Source: Fen-999 sp964530115 (GTDB lineage Bacteria; Pseudomonadota; Gammaproteobacteria; Burkholderiales; Rhodocyclaceae). Taken from it: a stretch of 64,000 bases of DNA. The notes under the pieces are model-generated. The model was given only the letters and a program-made list of their open reading frames with translations, searched no databases and was not told the DNA's origin. This document shows, one piece after another, positions 61,643 through 64,000 of the stretch. Position numbers and translations under genes: made by a program. How positions within the stretch are numbered: position 1 is the stretch's first letter; each line of letters starts with the position of its first letter. The stretch covers positions 1 to 64,000 of the forward strand of contig CAZGYD010000104.1 in NCBI GenBank assembly GCA_964530115.1, read 5' to 3'.

Positions 61643-64000
61643 GCGGCTTCCCTTTCGGTCATGCGCAGCGCCTCTTCGATATCGACCTCGACGACCCGTG
61701 AAACGCCCTGTTCCTGCATGGTCACACCGATCAGGTGCTGGGCCATCTCCATCGCGATCTTGTTGTGGGTGATGAACACGAACTGTGTCTGGGCCGACAT
61801 CCTCTTCACCATGCCGCAGAAGCGTTCGGTGTTGGTGTCGTCGAGCGGCGCATCCACCTCGTCGAGCAGACAAAAGGGCGCCGGATTGAGCTGGAACATC
61901 GCGAACACCAGCGCGATGGCGGTCAATGCCTTTTCCCCGCCCGAGAGCAGATGGATCGTCGAATTTTTCTTACCGGGCGGCTGCGCCATGATCTGGATGC
62001 CGGAATCGAGGATCTCGTCGCCGGTGAGGATGAGCTTGGCTTCACCACCGCCGAAGAGCTGCGGGAAGAGCTCGCCGAAATGCCGATTGACGGTGTCGTA
62101 GGTTTCCTGCAGTTGCTCGCGCGTCTCGCGGTCGATGCGGCGGATCGCGTCTTCCAGGGTATGGATCGCCGTCGACAGGTCGGACGACTGGGCGTCGAGG
62201 AAGCCCTTGCGCTCGCGGGCGACGGTCAGCTCTTCGAGTGCCGCGAGATTGACCGGACCGAGCGCCTCGATCTCCGCGGTCAGCCGCGCGATGTCGGTGG
62301 CGAGAACGCTCTCCTTGAGGGCTGGCGTCAGGCCCGCGGCAAGCTCCGCCTCCTGCTCCGGCGTCGTGACCCCCGCTTCGACGAGTCGCTGGCTGAATTG
62401 CTCGGCGTTCAGTTCGGCCGCCTGCTGCTTGAGCTTCCAGTCGCCGATCTTCTCGCGCGCCGGCTGGAGTCCCTGCTCGAGCTTGAGCCGCTGCTCCTCC
62501 AGCGCCCGCAGCCCGGCGGCCGCGGTCTCGAGCGCATTGCGCCGCTCGGCGAGCAGCCCTTCGCGACCCGAGCGCGAATCGAGTGCCGACTGCAGCTGCT
62601 CCTGGAGCACGGCATCGCTGATCGCTGCCAGCTCCGCCGTCGCGGTATCCGTCTCGCCTGCAATGCGCTCGAGCTGGAGGCGCGCCGTTTCCGCCGCGCG
62701 CGCATTGTCCTCGAGCTTCGACCGGCACTCGCGCTCGGAAAAGCCGGCTTCCTGGGCTTCGCGGGCAAGCTGGTGCTCCAGGGCGCGCGCCTCCCGGAGC
62801 GTGGTGTCCTTCTGCCGCTGGCGCTCGAGCGCCTCCTCGAGCTGCCGCCGGGCTTCTGCGAGGCGCTCCCGCAGGACGCCCGCCTCGGCTTCGGCACGTG
62901 CCAGGCTGTCACGCTCGCCCTCTTCGCCGGCCCGGATGTCGTCGAGATCACGGGCGATCTGCCCGGCCCTTTCTTCGTAGCGTGCCTGGGCCTGGGCCAG
63001 CTTCAGTGCCTCGACGTGCGCCGTGTGCGCGCGCTGACGGAGTTCCTCGATGAGCTTGCGGACGGCGTGTTGCGACGACTGAGTTTCCGAAAGCGCGTGC
63101 TCGGCCGCGGACTGCGCCTCGCGCGCGGCCGCCTCTTCGGCCTCCAGGGCACTAATCCGGCCGGCGAGTTCCTCGATCTCCCTTTGCCGTTCGATGACGC
63201 CGTGCGTCTTCACGTCCGGCACGTAGAGCGTGAGGCCGTGCGGCGACAGCAGGTCGCCGCGTCGGTTCACCCAGGTGCCCCCGGCGGCAAGCCGCGCGCC
63301 CAGGTCGTCGGCACACTGGATGCCGCCCAGCCATTCGTCGAGCACCGCCGACCAGCGGACGTCGTCGCAGCGAACCTTGGCACGGAGCGAACCGTCCGTC
63401 GCTTCCGCGACGCCCTCCCCGGCCGGCCGGCCGAAAGACACCGTCGCCGGCGGCGGAGAGGCGAGCACGCGCCGGGCCAGCCCGTCGTCCGCGGAAAATG
63501 CCGAGAGACGCTCGCGCAACACCGATTCGACCGCCGTTTCCCAGCCGGGCTCGACCCGGATCCGACGCCAGAGCGGCAGGGCGTCGGCAAGACCGTTGGC
63601 CTTAAGCCAGTCTTCCAGCGCTCCGCTCTGCTGCACGCGGCTTTGCAGTTGCACGAGCGCGTCGCGTCTCGCGCGCGCTTCCGTGGTCGCCCGATGGGCC
63701 GCCGCGAGCCGTTCGCGGGCCTCCTTCAGGGCCGCCTCCAGTTCCGGCAGGCGCGCCTGGAGCTCCGCGGCCGTCGTCTGCTGCACGGCGAGTTCCTCGC
63801 TCGCGCGCGCCTCGGTCTCGCGGGCCGACTCGAGATGCACCGGATCCGGCGCCGGCAGGCTGGCGCGTTCCTGCTCGAGGCGGACGCGACGGGCGGCGAA
63901 ATTTTCGATAGCGCGCAGCGCATGGCCACGGTCGGCTTCGGCGAGACGCAAGCCCTGCTCCGCTTCATTGAGCGCCTTGCGCGCCTCCGCGACCGCGCGG
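61639..64000 (-). CDS. smc: Chromosome segregation protein SMC (partial, N-terminus outside window)
   Basis: At least 786 codons are inside the window, starting beyond 64000. Coiled-coil arms flank the hinge (around 63140-63620 on the plus strand, with VEPGWETAVESVLRERLSA and DDLGARLAAGG). The ABC-type C-terminal head has the signature LLSGGEKALTAIALVFAMF, Walker B CLLDEVDAPLDDTN, and the D-loop/H-loop region VFITHNKIAMEMA. The protein condenses and segregates chromosomes. In the coiled coil SETQSSQHAV is encoded by family A copy 15. The first in-frame TTG at 63951 is internal. Confidence 0.95.
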   Translation of the reverse strand, partial: RAVAEARKALNEAEQGLRLAEADRGHALRAIENFAARRVRLEQERASLPAPDPVHLESARETEARASEELAVQQTTAAELQARLPELEAALKEARERLAAAHRATTEARARRDALVQLQSRVQQSGALEDWLKANGLADALPLWRRIRVEPGWETAVESVLRERLSAFSADDGLARRVLASPPPATVSFGRPAGEGVAEATDGSLRAKVRCDDVRWSAVLDEWLGGIQCADDLGARLAAGGTWVNRRGDLLSPHGLTLYVPDVKTHGVIERQREIEELAGRISALEAEEAAAREAQSAAEHALSETQSSQHAVRKLIEELRQRAHTAHVEALKLAQAQARYEERAGQIARDLDDIRAGEEGERDSLARAEAEAGVLRERLAEARRQLEEALERQRQKDTTLREARALEHQLAREAQEAGFSERECRSKLEDNARAAETARLQLERIAGETDTATAELAAISDAVLQEQLQSALDSRSGREGLLAERRNALETAAAGLRALEEQRLKLEQGLQPAREKIGDWKLKQQAAELNAEQFSQRLVEAGVTTPEQEAELAAGLTPALKESVLATDIARLTAEIEALGPVNLAALEELTVARERKGFLDAQSSDLSTAIHTLEDAIRRIDRETREQLQETYDTVNRHFGELFPQLFGGGEAKLILTGDEILDSGIQIMAQPPGKKNSTIHLLSGGEKALTAIALVFAMFQLNPAPFCLLDEVDAPLDDTNTERFCGMVKRMSAQTQFVFITHNKIAMEMAQHLIGVTMQEQGVSRVVEVDIEEALRMTEREAA
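63061..63087 (-). repeat. Family A dispersed motif, copy 15, degenerate (inside smc)
   Basis: On the minus strand: GAAACTCAGTC, centre GTC, GCAACACGCC. It is in sense with smc but in a different frame from the KLSRGNTP copies, giving ETQSSQHA. Confidence 0.6.

Overview
The window is about 64 kb of GC-rich chromosomal DNA from a Gram-negative bacterium, most probably a betaproteobacterium of the Rhodocyclales/Nitrosomonadales type. The assignment is an inference from gene order and gene families: tmk-holB-pilZ-tatD, a long rpsB-to-rnhB envelope operon, a NAD-type isocitrate dehydrogenase, PEP synthase divergent from its regulator, and a ZipA-ligase pair. There are no rRNA or tRNA genes, no CRISPR array, no transposase and no prophage. 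The left edge (1-94) looks abnormal and may be an assembly end.

Layout. 95-2138: tail of rne, a low-molecular-weight tyrosine phosphatase and isocitrate dehydrogenase. 2145-6615 (minus strand): mltG-tmk-holB-pilZ-tatD-ankyrin protein. 6696-9516: ygfZ and an NRDE protein facing an unusual L,D-transpeptidase/GNAT fusion. 9517-13352 (minus): tadA, a response regulator and pyruvate phosphate dikinase. 13599-17694: an accessory block with a MerR regulator, a VIT/VWA protein and a YbaY-like lipoprotein. 17999-22337: an atypical SDR and a TAXI-TRAP importer with its DUF1850 partner. 22408-28751: guaA, guaB, DUF4124, rnfH, ratA, smpB, SPFH and NfeD. 28770-35824: ppsA and ppsR, with a TonB receptor plus binding-protein cassette beside them. 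35898-49908 (minus): one near-continuous operon rpsB-tsf-pyrH-frr-uppS-cdsA-dxr-rseP-bamA-skp-lpxD-fabZ-lpxA-lpxB-rnhB. 50113-57012 (mostly plus): map-glnD, mtnP, typA and a BamE-like lipoprotein. 57029-64000 (minus): smc-zipA-ligA-galU-hpt.

The genes are mostly core: translation, isoprenoid/undecaprenyl and phospholipid synthesis, lipid A, outer-membrane assembly, peptidoglycan trimming, GMP synthesis, PEP/pyruvate interconversion and nitrogen signalling.

The most unexpected content is repetitive. Family A is a short dispersed motif, GAAACTCAGCC then three variable bases then GTAACACGCC. It occurs 15 times in this window, in both orientations, in gaps close to stop codons and also inside six reading frames. 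Family B is a ~140-150 bp element with complementary ends. Its three copies start immediately or almost immediately after a stop codon. The copies share a core, but their outer arms differ and still pair, which suggests a selected hairpin. Other oddities are an in-frame amber codon in typA, a one-base frame conflict at the start of holB, a MerR operator that includes its own start codon, and an SDR lacking the usual Tyr/Lys pair.
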